NCBI GenBank assembly: GCA_004296455.1
Contig: AP018280.1
Location: 4,216,001 to 4,280,000, forward strand
DNA: 64,000 nt
Source of the DNA: Calothrix sp. NIES-4101
Lineage (GTDB): Bacteria > Cyanobacteriota > Cyanobacteriia > Cyanobacteriales > Nostocaceae
Direction: 5' to 3'
In this document: one piece after another, positions 1-9,010 of the stretch
Layout: every line of letters starts with the position of its first letter
How positions within the stretch are numbered: position 1 is the stretch's first letter
Translations under genes and position numbers: made by a program
The notes under the pieces: generated by a model
Seen by the model: only the letters and a program-made list of their open reading frames with translations
Databases searched by the model: none
What the model was told of the DNA's origin: nothing

Positions 1-20
1 AATACCAAGATATAGTAATA

Positions 21-117
21 CCAATTCACAATTCGCAATTCGCAATTCGCAATTAAAAAACTTAGATGCAGCAAAGCTTTCAGGATTTACATCTGTATCA
101 TGTTTTTCGTGAAATGG
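21..117 (-). repeat. 97-bp MITE (copy A), IS630-related
   Basis: A 97-bp element bounded by near-perfect 9-bp inverted ends (CCATTTCAC on one side, CCAATTCAC on the other) and flanked by TA on both sides. One half carries three tandem TTGCGAA-type heptamers. It is the same length as the element at 20489-20585, matches it at about 78 of 97 positions by hand alignment, and its outer 24 bp match the ends of the IS630-like element at 29463-30596. It lacks coding capacity. It interrupts a transposase remnant immediately to its right. Confidence 0.8.
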
Positions 118-121
118 TATA

Positions 122-283
122 ACAGGAAATTTCAAACCAACTAAAATAACTTGTTGCCCTTGTTGGTGTAAATGGCGTAAAACTCTGCCATCAGACAACT
201 TACGACTAATAGCTACGCCTGTAATAGCATGATATTTAAGGCGACGGACACCTTCAAGGAATTCGACACTGCCAAAGGATTAG
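122..283 (-). pseudogene. Transposase remnant (DDE type)
   Basis: Read on the minus strand this stretch encodes residues such as SVEFLEGVRRLKYHAITG followed by RKLSDGR and LVGLKFPV, which I recognise as an internal piece of a cyanobacterial DDE transposase. The reading is preceded by a stop codon and ends exactly where the 97-bp MITE begins, so both ends of the gene are lost. Only about 54 codons remain. The family assignment rests on memory of similar proteins and is tentative. Confidence 0.5.
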
Positions 284-351
284 TAAGCTGAATAGCAAAT
301 GTATTTATGTTAGCGAAATAACTTGCGATCACAAATTATTTTCCTTGTATA

Positions 352-1380
352 TAGCGTTTCTCAGTCTGATGAGGTACGATATTTAATCAGGTAGTGCATC
401 TGGTAAAAATTCTAAATGAAACCATACTCAATTGACTTACGCCAGAAGATAGTTGATACCTATCTCGAAGATAAAATATCACAACGCGAGCTTGCAACTC
501 GATTTAAAGTTGCTTTAAGCTTTGTTCAAAAAATACTCAAACAATATCGAGAAACAGGAAATATTGCTCCGAAAGTGAGGGAAGAACAAACTCCACCGAA
601 ATTAAACGAACAGCAATTAAAAATTCTTGAAGAAATTGTAGAAGCAAATAATGATGCTACGTTGGCAGAAATTCGTATTTCTTTAGAACAAAAAACAGGT
701 GTTCTTATCGGTCGCTCAACAGTCGATAGAATGTTAAAGAAGATAGGCATCACGGTTAAAAAAAAACATTGCACGCTTCGGAAAAAGAAACTGAAAGAGT
801 TCAGAAGTTAAGAGTAGAGTTTTGGTTAAGAATTCAAGCCATTTTGCCTGAAAACCTTATATTTATTGATGAAGCAGGTGTTAATTTGTCTTTAATAAGA
901 AAAAATGCTCGTGCCCGTAAAGGAAAAAGGGCGTATAGTAAACGTCCCCATAAACGTAGCAAAAATGTTTCTTTAATTGGTGCAATAGGTATGAGAGGTC
1001 TCATTGCTCAATATAGTATTTTGGGTGCAACTGATGGATTAACATTTGAAGCTTTTATTTCTCAAAAATTAGTCCCAAAACTTTGGAAGGGTGCTTGTGT
1101 TGTTATGGATAATTGCTCTATTCATCTAGGTAAAGATATTGAGAAATTGATTGAAGATGCAGGAGCTATATTAATTTATTTACCACCATACTCTCCTGAG
1201 TTTTCACCAATTGAAAATTGCTGGTCAAAAATTAAAGAGACACTACGTTCTATTGGTGCCCGAACTTACCTAGATTTGGCACAAGCTATTGAAATAGCTT
1301 TTAATAAAGTCTCTTTAAATGAAATTCGTAATTGGTTTACTCATTGCTGTTACTGTACCTCACTAGCATAGGAAACGCTA
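352..1380 (+). mobile_element. IS630-like insertion sequence 1
   Basis: The element is 1029 bp long, starts TAGCGTTTC and ends GAAACGCTA, and is flanked by TA on both sides, as expected for IS630/Tc1-type insertion. Inside the outer 9-bp match, a second block (TGATGAGGTAC on the left, GTGAGGTAC on the inverted right end) is also conserved. It contains one transposase in two overlapping frames and looks intact. Its ends differ from those of the second IS630-like element in this window. Confidence 0.85.
416..1371 (+). CDS. IS630-family transposase, two overlapping frames
   Basis: The transposase cuts and joins DNA at TA dinucleotides. The first frame (416-811, 131 residues) carries helix-turn-helix segments (SIDLRQKIVDTYLED, SQRELATRFKV). 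The second frame (769-1371) carries the DDE catalytic core: FIDEAGVN, VVMDNCSIH and YSPEFSPIENCWSKIK supply the three acidic residues. The frames overlap, and the second lies in the -1 frame relative to the first. Nine consecutive A residues at 758-766 lie in the overlap, so the full protein is probably made by -1 ribosomal or transcriptional slippage, which is common in this family. The second frame has no ATG near its start. No other damage is seen, so the gene is probably active. Confidence 0.85.
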
Positions 1381-1430
1381 TAATTTCCTAATGAAATAAT
1401 TATAAATAAAATTTACAGTTGTTAAACAAA

Positions 1431-2261
1431 ATGAATAAAAATAATTATTATGACAAAATTTCCCAGATTTATGATCAAACACGTTGGTTGACAGAATCTG
1501 TAGCAGCAGAAGTTGCAGATTTTATGATCAAGCTTGTATCTGCAACACCTAAAACATCTTTTTTAGAACCTGGAGTTGGAACTGGATTAAATGTTATTCC
1601 TTTAGTCAAGCGTGGTTATTCGGTGACAGGGATTGATATTTCTGAACAGATGCTAAATCAGTTTCGGCAGAAGTTAAACGGAACTCCTGAAAACTTGACA
1701 CTAGTTCATGCAGATGCTTCTCAGTTACCATTTGAGAATGGCAGCTTTGACGTTGTATTAACCGTGCATATGCTGCATACTGTTAGCGATCGCCAAATAT
1801 TTTTAAATGAAATTGATCGAGTTTTGAAACCAAAAGGCTTTTTTCTCAATTGTCAGTGGATTACCCCACCAGCGAGAAGGGAATTTGAAGCCCATTTTCG
1901 AGCAATACAATCTAAATATGAGTCTAAACACAGTAATTCTGCACCAGAATCTAAATCCCCAGTTCATGCAATAGAGGAAGTCGATTTAGAGCAATATTTA
2001 CGCACCAAAGGCTATCAGTCAAATTACTTTATCGCCAAAGAATGGAAAGTTAGTAACACTATTGCCGAATTGCTGGATTTTTACAAATCGCGAGCCTATG
2101 GATTGTGTTGGCAAGTGCCGCAAGAAGACTATAACAAGGCAATAGCTGAGTTTGAGCAGTTTTGTACTAACCATTACGGTTCCCTAGAAAAAGTAATTTC
2201 CTCCGTCGCTAAGTTTGAAATTTGGGCTTATAGACATCCCACATCACCCTCAAATTCCTAA
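1431..2261 (+). CDS. Class I SAM-dependent methyltransferase
   Basis: Small-molecule methyltransferase of the UbiE/Methyltransf_11 type. The SAM-binding glycine motif FLEPGVGTGLNV lies near residue 45, the acidic loop GIDISEQML follows, and HADASQLPFENGSFDVV is the adenine-contact region; the C-terminal half probably caps the substrate pocket. I chose the ATG at 1431 over an in-frame TTG at 1419. The gene begins only about 50 bp after insertion sequence 1, so its original promoter may be lost. The substrate is not evident. It lies two genes from the VioE-like and oxidase genes on the opposite strand, so a role as a tailoring enzyme for that pathway is possible but unproven. Confidence 0.8.
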   Translation: MNKNNYYDKISQIYDQTRWLTESVAAEVADFMIKLVSATPKTSFLEPGVGTGLNVIPLVKRGYSVTGIDISEQMLNQFRQKLNGTPENLTLVHADASQLPFENGSFDVVLTVHMLHTVSDRQIFLNEIDRVLKPKGFFLNCQWITPPARREFEAHFRAIQSKYESKHSNSAPESKSPVHAIEEVDLEQYLRTKGYQSNYFIAKEWKVSNTIAELLDFYKSRAYGLCWQVPQEDYNKAIAEFEQFCTNHYGSLEKVISSVAKFEIWAYRHPTSPSNS

Positions 2262-2451
2262 ACTGGCTGGATTTTTCTGCATCGCTGAATATTTTGCAAT
2301 ACTTAATGTTAGAAAAACTAACAATTAGTGTATCATAAATCTTGTGATTGACAGTGCATATTGGTTGTAAGCCCCACCAAGACTTATTGAGCCAAAGTCT
2401 GCGTAAGTTTGGATTGGGAAGAGTTGGAAAGTCACTGAACAGGTGAAAAAA

Positions 2452-3882
2452 TCATTTCTGAAAATAACGTAGCAGTTGAGAATAGCCTTTTTCTAAATTG
2501 CCAGTTTTAGCTGTCGCTCCCCATTGAGCATAATAGCAGTAAGCTTCTTGCATATACCCAACTGCTATTTTTTCTTTCCCCAAAGCCAGATAAAATTTAG
2601 CTGCTAATTCCGACGCTAGGGCAACTTCAGGAATGTAGCCCTTTTCTTTGGCGATCGCAATAGCATAATCGTAATTTTCCCTAGCTGAGGCTTGATTACC
2701 TAAAACTCTTTGCCGTTCAGCCTCAACTAGATGCCATTTGTGCAGATGATTCATGGGGTTATGTTGCGCCCATTGAGCTAAAGTAGTTTGATGAGTCTCC
2801 ACCAAGGCAAGAATTTTAGCTTGCTCAATTTCTGACAGTGTAGAATATACAGCCAAATAGCTTAACCCGGCATAAAAATGGAAAACTTCAGTATAAATTG
2901 TTCCTATCATTGACCGCAAATATAGATTAGCTTGGGCAATGTAATCTAGAGCATGACTGTAATTGCCAAAAAAATAGGCAAGCATTATTTTGTGAATATA
3001 GACACTCTTGAGCACAGTAAAATCATTATCCTGGTGGTGCTTAGGAAGCATTACCGTTTCATCATAGAAAGTACCTCTTAATAAATCTGGTTGATTGACT
3101 ATTTTTCTCCAGTTCTGCACCGTTTGTTGTATCAACTTTAGTTGAGTTAGAGGGGAATTTTGCTTCATAGTCTCTAAAACAACACAGTAATTTTCAATTT
3201 CTGCTTCCCATTTGTTTAAACATACTCCTGCGTAGAAATTAGCATCTGCATAGATAGCTATACTGTAGCCTGCATGTCGGAAATCACCAGTTTCCATTCC
3301 AGCCAAATGGCACTTTTTCATGGTTGGGATTATTGCCCTCAGTCCTTCTTGACGATGTTGGAGAAAAGTACCAAATAAAAATAAAGTCAAGGGCTTGAAT
3401 TCCTGTGCATTCAAATGATTGACTAAATTCAACGCCAACTGTCCGAAACGATAGCCCTTTTCAACCTCTCCCAAAAAAGCAGACAGCACCATGCCATAGC
3501 TTACATACCCAATGGTTGATGCGGATGTATTTCCAAATTCAAGGGATAGATTGATCATTGTGGCGCAAAGCAGAGGTAGCAAGGTAGGACTTGCCCGAAA
3601 AATGGGACCAGATAACATTGCTAACAGTTGCATCGCCGCTATTGTAGTCGGATTACTCATCACAGGGAGACTAATCAATTCCTCAATCTGTTGACCTGAG
3701 ATTCGCTTGGAAAGGCTTTGTAATGCTTTACCTGTCAAGTGTTCTTCAGGTTCAGATGGTAAATTGACCCCCAATCGTGCTAGGGCATTTTGACCCAGAG
3801 CGATCGCTTCCAACATCTGAGCCTGATCTATTAGCGTTTGGATTTGAGCCTCGTAAATATTAACTGTTTCTAGTGTGTTCAT
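2452..3882 (-). CDS. TPR-rich segment of an HstK-type signalling protein
   Basis: A 476-residue all-helical protein with degenerate TPR-like pairs throughout (for example ARENYDYAIAIAKEKGYIPEVALASELAAK). It resembles the long helical region that lies between the AAA ATPase and GAF domains of cyanobacterial Ser/Thr kinase-ATPase-histidine kinase proteins, including the typical YYAQWGATAK near the C terminus. Kinase, ATPase and histidine kinase domains are absent, and it has its own start codon, so it is either a free-standing derivative or a fragment that still reads through. It follows the VioE-like gene on the same strand after about 140 bp and could be co-transcribed with it. Function in isolation is unknown. 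Confidence 0.6.
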   Translation of the reverse strand: MNTLETVNIYEAQIQTLIDQAQMLEAIALGQNALARLGVNLPSEPEEHLTGKALQSLSKRISGQQIEELISLPVMSNPTTIAAMQLLAMLSGPIFRASPTLLPLLCATMINLSLEFGNTSASTIGYVSYGMVLSAFLGEVEKGYRFGQLALNLVNHLNAQEFKPLTLFLFGTFLQHRQEGLRAIIPTMKKCHLAGMETGDFRHAGYSIAIYADANFYAGVCLNKWEAEIENYCVVLETMKQNSPLTQLKLIQQTVQNWRKIVNQPDLLRGTFYDETVMLPKHHQDNDFTVLKSVYIHKIMLAYFFGNYSHALDYIAQANLYLRSMIGTIYTEVFHFYAGLSYLAVYSTLSEIEQAKILALVETHQTTLAQWAQHNPMNHLHKWHLVEAERQRVLGNQASARENYDYAIAIAKEKGYIPEVALASELAAKFYLALGKEKIAVGYMQEAYCYYAQWGATAKTGNLEKGYSQLLRYFQK

Positions 3883-4022
3883 TATGACTTAATTTATACT
3901 TAAGTTAGCTAAAGTTAGTATTCCCGCATACGCAAAGAAGATGAACTCCAAAAGCACTATTACTTTTTTTGTGCAACAAAGCCGTTATTTTTTGTCATCC
4001 TCGTAAAACCGTAGAAGCGATT

Positions 4023-4625
4023 TTAGTACTTGACTAAGTTTTTACTAATACTAAAAATATGATCGGGAATGATGTGTGTATCGAAGTTAGGGAAATCCCG
4101 TACTGAGGCATGTGTATTTGGGTCTCCAGTAACCATACGTACTAAATGATTGGTTCCTTGCTGAAAATAATAGGTTGATTGCCCTTTTAAGGGTCGGCTA
4201 AATGTCCAAGCATCTGTTCGCATTGCCAATATTGTATGGCTACCTGCATAAGTCGCATTATTCCGAATCAAGATATCTTGCGTCAACAACAACTCATGAC
4301 ATGCATCCACATCATCACTTAAAGGAATTGCCTGATAAATGGTTTGTTCCCTACCCTCTGATTTAGTGTAGGCTATTTTCGCCTTACGTGTTTGTCCCTC
4401 TCCAGGGGTAAATATTTCCGACATCCAGAGGTTGTATCCAGTTTCTTCCTCAGCCCAGGGATTAAATAGACCATCAATGCGGCAAACATTTCGCCTGTAG
4501 TCAAACCAGCAATATCCTGAAGTCATTCTATCTTCCTCCAGCATAGGTTGCCAGTAGGAAACATAACTAGTACTCCATTGAATTGGAAGCATTGGTGGTG
4601 TCTTATATCTTTGTTCTAGTTCCAT
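4023..4625 (-). CDS. vioE: VioE-like enzyme (violacein-type indole chemistry)
   Basis: VioE is a cofactor-free enzyme that rearranges the coupled indole-3-pyruvate imine made by VioA and VioB into prodeoxyviolaceinic acid. This 200-residue protein matches it along its whole length (Chromobacterium VioE has 191 residues). Blocks such as YVSYW, TSGYCWFDY, CRIDGLFNPW, LWMSE, RMVTGD and RDFPN are shared. The residues reported as catalytic in VioE (Tyr17, Ser19, Phe50, Asn51, Glu66, Arg172) correspond to Tyr21, Ser23, Phe54, Asn55, Glu70 and Arg176 here, all conserved. It lies 54 bp downstream of an FAD amine oxidase on the same strand, which suggests an operon that turns tryptophan into an indolic product. 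No VioB-like protein is in the window, so the true substrate may differ from that of classical VioE. Confidence 0.85.
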   Translation of the reverse strand: MELEQRYKTPPMLPIQWSTSYVSYWQPMLEEDRMTSGYCWFDYRRNVCRIDGLFNPWAEEETGYNLWMSEIFTPGEGQTRKAKIAYTKSEGREQTIYQAIPLSDDVDACHELLLTQDILIRNNATYAGSHTILAMRTDAWTFSRPLKGQSTYYFQQGTNHLVRMVTGDPNTHASVRDFPNFDTHIIPDHIFSISKNLVKY

Positions 4626-4679
4626 TTTGCCTTTTTGGTTTTAAGTTCTGAGTACAGGGTTTGTAAACTGCAATGTCGG

Positions 4680-6263
4680 TCAATGGGTTGCGATACCTAG
4701 CTTTTTTGGTGCGGCTTTACCAACGCAGATAGCAGGAGTCAAGGGCTTATGAATCGCGATGTCGTAAACAGCTTGGAGTGCTGACTCAATAGAGCCTTCC
4801 ATCCATGCTGGAAGCCTAGAACAATGTTCGCCCGCAAAGAAAAGAGTCTTCTGGGATTTTGCGATGTCCTGGTAATGCCGATGTTCATATGACATATCAT
4901 GGTTCCAAGGAACAGAACATCCTCCAGCACTCCATTTGTAATTGCTCCAAGCAATACTTGCTGCATTAAAAATTATGCCTTCGGTTTGAATTTCTGGGTG
5001 AATTTTGCTCAGAGCATTTTGAACATAGACGTTGCGATCGCACTCTGGCATCATTCCTAGATTTTCCGCATCATTGCCAATAGTATAACTAGCGAGTAAT
5101 ACGCTTTCCTCAGAGGAGTTATTTTTGATTGAGGGATAATATATCTGGCGAATGCCTTCATCGCTGAAGGAAGCACCACCAAAGATTCCATCCTTTTCCC
5201 AAAAGGGGCGAGCGCAATGAAACAAAACCTTGGTTGCTGCCCAGTAAACTGTGTTGTGAATTGTAGTCAGCTTGTTATCGTCAAACCCACTTAAATTCAT
5301 TCGTCGCAGGACTGAGAATGGTATGGTGCATAATACATAGTCGCAGTGGCGCGTATACAATCGTCCTGACTCTAACCAGGAAACCTCAACACCATTGTCA
5401 AGTACTTTCAGGGCGACTACCTCTTGGTTATATCTAATTGGAGCCTTAATTGCTGTCGCTAAACTATCAGTCAATTGATCCATCCCTCCTTGCAGTTGGA
5501 ATAAATCATGGCTCGTTTCAACTAGAATATCGCCAAGGAATAAATCAAGTGCTGTACTGCATTTTTCTCGGAAGTTTGGATAAGTTTTGATAAATGCGTG
5601 GATGTCAATAGACTTACCTTGTTCGTTAAAGAAAGGTTGCAAATCTATCTTCTCCAGTTCATCCATCAAGTGCGAACTCAGGTCTTGCTCCAGACATTCC
5701 CGTAGTTCTCCACAGCTAATAGCATCAACTATAGTCTTGAACCAAGCCGCAAACAATCGGGTATTCTCGTTATACCGCTCGTCCTGGAAGAGTCCTTGAT
5801 AGCAGGTTTGCAGCACCATCTCAGACACATCTCGAACGCGAAAGACTTTTCCACGAATTCTCAGTCTGGCATTATGCTCCTCGAACATGGTCACAAACTT
5901 GCATAACTTATGGCTCAGTCCCATCTCGTGAATGTAATCCAAAACGTACTCATGGTTGTGAGGAATACGCATCGCTCCCAGTTCTCCATAAGGAACTCCA
6001 GAACCTCTGCCAAAACGATGTGTCCAGACTCGACCACCAATCCGTGGACTACCCTCCATAATATCGATTTGGTGACCCAAACGTTCGAGTTCATAAGCAG
6101 CTACCAAACCTGCAATACCAGCACCCAGGATGGTTATGCGCTTATTTTGTTGGTAATTGGCATCCTTACATTCTTGCCGCTTTGTTTTCAGATTTATTTT
6201 TAAAGCACTTTTGCTCTCTAAGTATTTATTAGTCTTATTTGCTACATAATTAAACATTGTCAC
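4680..6263 (-). CDS. FAD-dependent amine / L-amino-acid oxidase
   Basis: Flavin amine oxidase of 527 residues. The Rossmann motif GAGIAG lies at residues 47-52, the ribose-binding Glu at 70 and GGRVW at 76-80. The C-terminal FAD-contact segment FAGEHCSRLPAWMEGS is typical of snake-venom-type L-amino-acid oxidases. The first about 40 residues are basic and not conserved. The likely reaction is oxidation of an L-amino acid to its imino acid with release of peroxide. The adjacent VioE-like gene suggests tryptophan as substrate, giving indole-3-pyruvate imine as VioA does, but it is longer than VioA (about 418 residues) and more like general oxidases, so this is inference. It would be the first gene of an operon with the VioE-like gene. 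Confidence 0.85.
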   Translation of the reverse strand: MTMFNYVANKTNKYLESKSALKINLKTKRQECKDANYQQNKRITILGAGIAGLVAAYELERLGHQIDIMEGSPRIGGRVWTHRFGRGSGVPYGELGAMRIPHNHEYVLDYIHEMGLSHKLCKFVTMFEEHNARLRIRGKVFRVRDVSEMVLQTCYQGLFQDERYNENTRLFAAWFKTIVDAISCGELRECLEQDLSSHLMDELEKIDLQPFFNEQGKSIDIHAFIKTYPNFREKCSTALDLFLGDILVETSHDLFQLQGGMDQLTDSLATAIKAPIRYNQEVVALKVLDNGVEVSWLESGRLYTRHCDYVLCTIPFSVLRRMNLSGFDDNKLTTIHNTVYWAATKVLFHCARPFWEKDGIFGGASFSDEGIRQIYYPSIKNNSSEESVLLASYTIGNDAENLGMMPECDRNVYVQNALSKIHPEIQTEGIIFNAASIAWSNYKWSAGGCSVPWNHDMSYEHRHYQDIAKSQKTLFFAGEHCSRLPAWMEGSIESALQAVYDIAIHKPLTPAICVGKAAPKKLGIATH

Positions 6264-6656
6264 TGACTAATTAAGATTAATATTTGTTAGTTTAAGATGT
6301 GAGCGCTAAGAGGATGTTATGTATTGTAACAACTATAGTATCGAGCATCTTATAACAATCTTGAAATATTAGGCTGGAATTTCATAAGGGTAATAAAACG
6401 GTAATTCTTGCCAAGATAAGATGAAGGTAAATCAGTAATAACACTATATAATGTGTAAAAAATAAGTTTTAATTCATCTTAATTCATCATTTGTTATATT
6501 GAATTTGGCTAGTAATCAGAAACGTAATCATCAGATTAGGAATTAGTATTCATGTAAACAATAAATTGAACAAATTGAACAAGTAGTGTGGGCATCTTAC
6601 CCACCTTTGAGAAATAGCAAACGAGACGCTTGCACTACTTATTTTTAGATGATTCC
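6264..6656. other. Intergenic region with one dispersed hairpin
   Basis: This 393-bp AT-rich gap separates the oxidase start from the amidase stop. It should hold the promoter of the oxidase operon next to 6264. The only clear structure is an inverted repeat: AAGTAGTG at 6581-6588 pairs with CACTACTT at 6633-6640, and TGGG pairs with CCCA just inside. It lies right after the amidase stop and may act as a terminator or be a dispersed cyanobacterial repeat. No gene is seen. Confidence 0.5.
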
Positions 6657-8141
6657 TTAGTTGGAGTAACCGGATGGATTTTGAAAAGCACCAACTATAT
6701 GATCGATTTCTTGTGCTATTGCTAACATTTCTATCTCCTGCCAGCGCTTACTGACAACTTGCATCCCAATAGGTAAACCATTCTGAGTTTGTCCAATGGG
6801 AATTACAACCGCAGGATGTCCGCTCAGGTTAAATGGCATTGTGTATGCACCGTTGGCAACTCCGTGGGGATAAAGTTTACCGTTGATATCAACTGCACTC
6901 CAAGCTGGACGGTGGGTAAATGCAGATGTGGCTGCAACGGGCACAAGCCAAACATCCCACGGTTCCAAAGCTGCATCGATTTGGGCTGTGAAATTGTCCC
7001 GTTCCGTTAGTGTTTCAAAATATCCTTTGAGAGTGGGATTTAACAGTTCCGGTAAAAATCGGCTGAAATCTCCTAATTTTCGTAGTTGCTTGTCACCTTG
7101 GGTTGCAGTGCGATATATCAACTCCAAACTGCGACGGATGTTGTATTTGTCTTTGGGTTGGGCATAATTATTGATGTATGCAGTCATCCGCGAATAGAGG
7201 TTAAGCATATTAGAAATATTAAAATTTGGAGGAAGCCAACGTTTGGTTTCTACACCAGCTTGGGATAATTTCTGCATGACATTATGCATTGCAACTTTTG
7301 TTTCCCCACTCACGGGAACCTCTTCCCATTCATCAATCCAAGCTATTTTGAAATTCTGCAAAGCCTTTCCAGATGGCACATCTAGAGGGATTGGTGGTAC
7401 ATCGGGACGACGAATATCAGCACCTGCGATTAACGAGAAACATAGTCGAATATCTTCCAGAGAACGGGCAAAACAACCTACTGTCATCATTTGTCGCAGA
7501 CATATAGGCATTCCTGGTACTTCTGGAATTGTCCCTGCTGTAGAAATGCGACGGTCAGTTGGTTTTAATCCATACACACCGCAGAAATGAGCAGGTTGAC
7601 GCACCGAACCGGCAAAATCGTTACCCAAATCCAACGCTGAAAGTCCAGCGGCGATCGCAGCAGCACTACCTCCAGAACTGCCTCCAGGTGTGTATTCTAA
7701 ATTCCAAGGATTATTTGCCCGTGGGAATAGGGAATTAGTACTTTGGTAATCACCTGCTAATTCTGCCATGTTAGTTTTCCCTAAAATCACCGCTCCCACA
7801 CTTCGCAATCTGGCAACAACAGTGGCATCCTGCTGGGGAAGATAATTTTTAAGGGGAATATATCCCGCAGTCGTACGTAGGTTTGCTGTTTCAAAAATAT
7901 CTTTAATAGTGATGGGAACACCATGCAAAGCACCCCAATTTTCCCCTTTGGCTAAAGCTTCATCTGCAAGCTTGGCTTTAGTACGAGCATTGTCTGCATC
8001 CAAGGTACAAATGGCATTTAACTGGGAATTATATTTGCCAATTTGAGCCAGGTACGCATCGATGACTTCCACAGATGAAACTTCCTTTTCTCTAATCATC
8101 CGTGCTAATTGATGGGCAGAAGCAAAATTCAGGTTAGTCAT
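6657..8141 (-). CDS. Amidase signature family hydrolase
   Basis: Hydrolase of the amidase signature superfamily, which cleaves C-N amide bonds with a Ser-cisSer-Lys triad. With the ATG at 8141 as start, the Lys lies in TIKDIFE (about residue 80), the cis-Ser in GGSSGGSAAA (about 155) and the nucleophilic Ser in DFAGSVRQP (about 179). Length is normal at about 494 residues. I rejected an in-frame TTG three codons upstream. It diverges from a TetR-type gene across about 100 bp that holds a perfect palindrome, so it is probably repressed by that regulator. The substrate cannot be read from sequence; it is a family often used for aryl amides, nitrile-derived amides or GatA-like work, but GatB/GatC neighbours are absent. 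Confidence 0.88.
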   Translation of the reverse strand: MTNLNFASAHQLARMIREKEVSSVEVIDAYLAQIGKYNSQLNAICTLDADNARTKAKLADEALAKGENWGALHGVPITIKDIFETANLRTTAGYIPLKNYLPQQDATVVARLRSVGAVILGKTNMAELAGDYQSTNSLFPRANNPWNLEYTPGGSSGGSAAAIAAGLSALDLGNDFAGSVRQPAHFCGVYGLKPTDRRISTAGTIPEVPGMPICLRQMMTVGCFARSLEDIRLCFSLIAGADIRRPDVPPIPLDVPSGKALQNFKIAWIDEWEEVPVSGETKVAMHNVMQKLSQAGVETKRWLPPNFNISNMLNLYSRMTAYINNYAQPKDKYNIRRSLELIYRTATQGDKQLRKLGDFSRFLPELLNPTLKGYFETLTERDNFTAQIDAALEPWDVWLVPVAATSAFTHRPAWSAVDINGKLYPHGVANGAYTMPFNLSGHPAVVIPIGQTQNGLPIGMQVVSKRWQEIEMLAIAQEIDHIVGAFQNPSGYSN

Positions 8142-8185
8142 AAGCAGCAACCCAGTATTTCTTGATAAAGTTAATTCTATTCACT

Positions 8186-8208
8186 TTTAGTTAATTATAT
8201 TAACTAAA
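8186..8208. promoter_or_regulatory. Palindromic operator between amidase and tetR
   Basis: A perfect 23-bp inverted repeat: TTTAGTTAAT, three bases (TAT), then ATTAACTAAA. It lies between the divergent amidase and TetR-type genes, 34 bp before the regulator's ATG. Its position and symmetry are what a TetR-family dimer needs for autoregulation and for repression of the amidase. Confidence 0.75.
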
Positions 8209-8241
8209 TTCAAAATTACAAATTGCGAACTGTTCTGTTCT

Positions 8242-8841
8242 ATGGGTCGTCCAATTAAAGAAAAATCCTTGACACCACAAGATGTGATTAATGCTGCGAT
8301 CGCATGTTTGGATAAAGAGGGTGAAAGTGCTTTGGGTGTAAATCGTGTGGCACGAGAATTGGGGATTAAACCTCCGGCTATTTACAAGCACCTGGATGGG
8401 AATACGGGATTGCGACGAGCCGTAGCTTTGGCTATTTGGCGAAGTTATTTAGTCGATTGCCAAGAACAGACCACTGAGATTATGGAACCTCATGACTTGT
8501 TTCGTGCTACTGCACTTTGCACGCGAAACTTTGCGCGATCGCATCCGGCTCAATACACTGTGATGATACAGTATCAAATGAAACCTACTGATCCAGAAGA
8601 GGCGGAAATTATTCGGGAGTCTTTGCGTTTATTTCAAAATGCTCTGCAACTATACGAATTGAGTGACGATGCTTTAATTGACGCAATGCGGATGGTGAAT
8701 GCAGCAATTTACGGTTTTATTCTCAGGGAACAGTCGGAATTAATGACGCTGAACCGCTCTGCCGACGATAGTTATGGGGTAATGTTAGATGCCTTAATTG
8801 TAGCGATCGAATATATTCATCGTATCAATACAAGTAGCTAG
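8242..8841 (+). CDS. TetR/AcrR-family transcriptional regulator
   Basis: A 199-residue regulator. The N-terminal helix-turn-helix is visible as GVNRVARELGIKPPAIYKHL at about residues 33-52, followed by a C-terminal helical ligand-binding region that varies between TetR proteins. It starts with ATG GGT CGT CCA and diverges from the amidase gene. The palindrome at 8186-8208 is its most likely operator. By the common logic of such pairs, the amidase substrate or product is probably the inducer. The C-terminal half resembles TetR_C domains rather than any named drug regulator. Confidence 0.88.
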   Translation: MGRPIKEKSLTPQDVINAAIACLDKEGESALGVNRVARELGIKPPAIYKHLDGNTGLRRAVALAIWRSYLVDCQEQTTEIMEPHDLFRATALCTRNFARSHPAQYTVMIQYQMKPTDPEEAEIIRESLRLFQNALQLYELSDDALIDAMRMVNAAIYGFILREQSELMTLNRSADDSYGVMLDALIVAIEYIHRINTSS

Positions 8842-9010
8842 ACACGAGAAATACGTTCATGAAGAGACTCCGGTAGGAATATCGCATTCTTGATAAATCC
8901 GAATAATGATCGCCAGTAACAGAAAATTGTCACAAACCAAATAATATACATTTTATGGACAACGATAACGATAAAAATGTTTGGTGGTCAATTCGTAAAA
9001 AAGCAATTGC

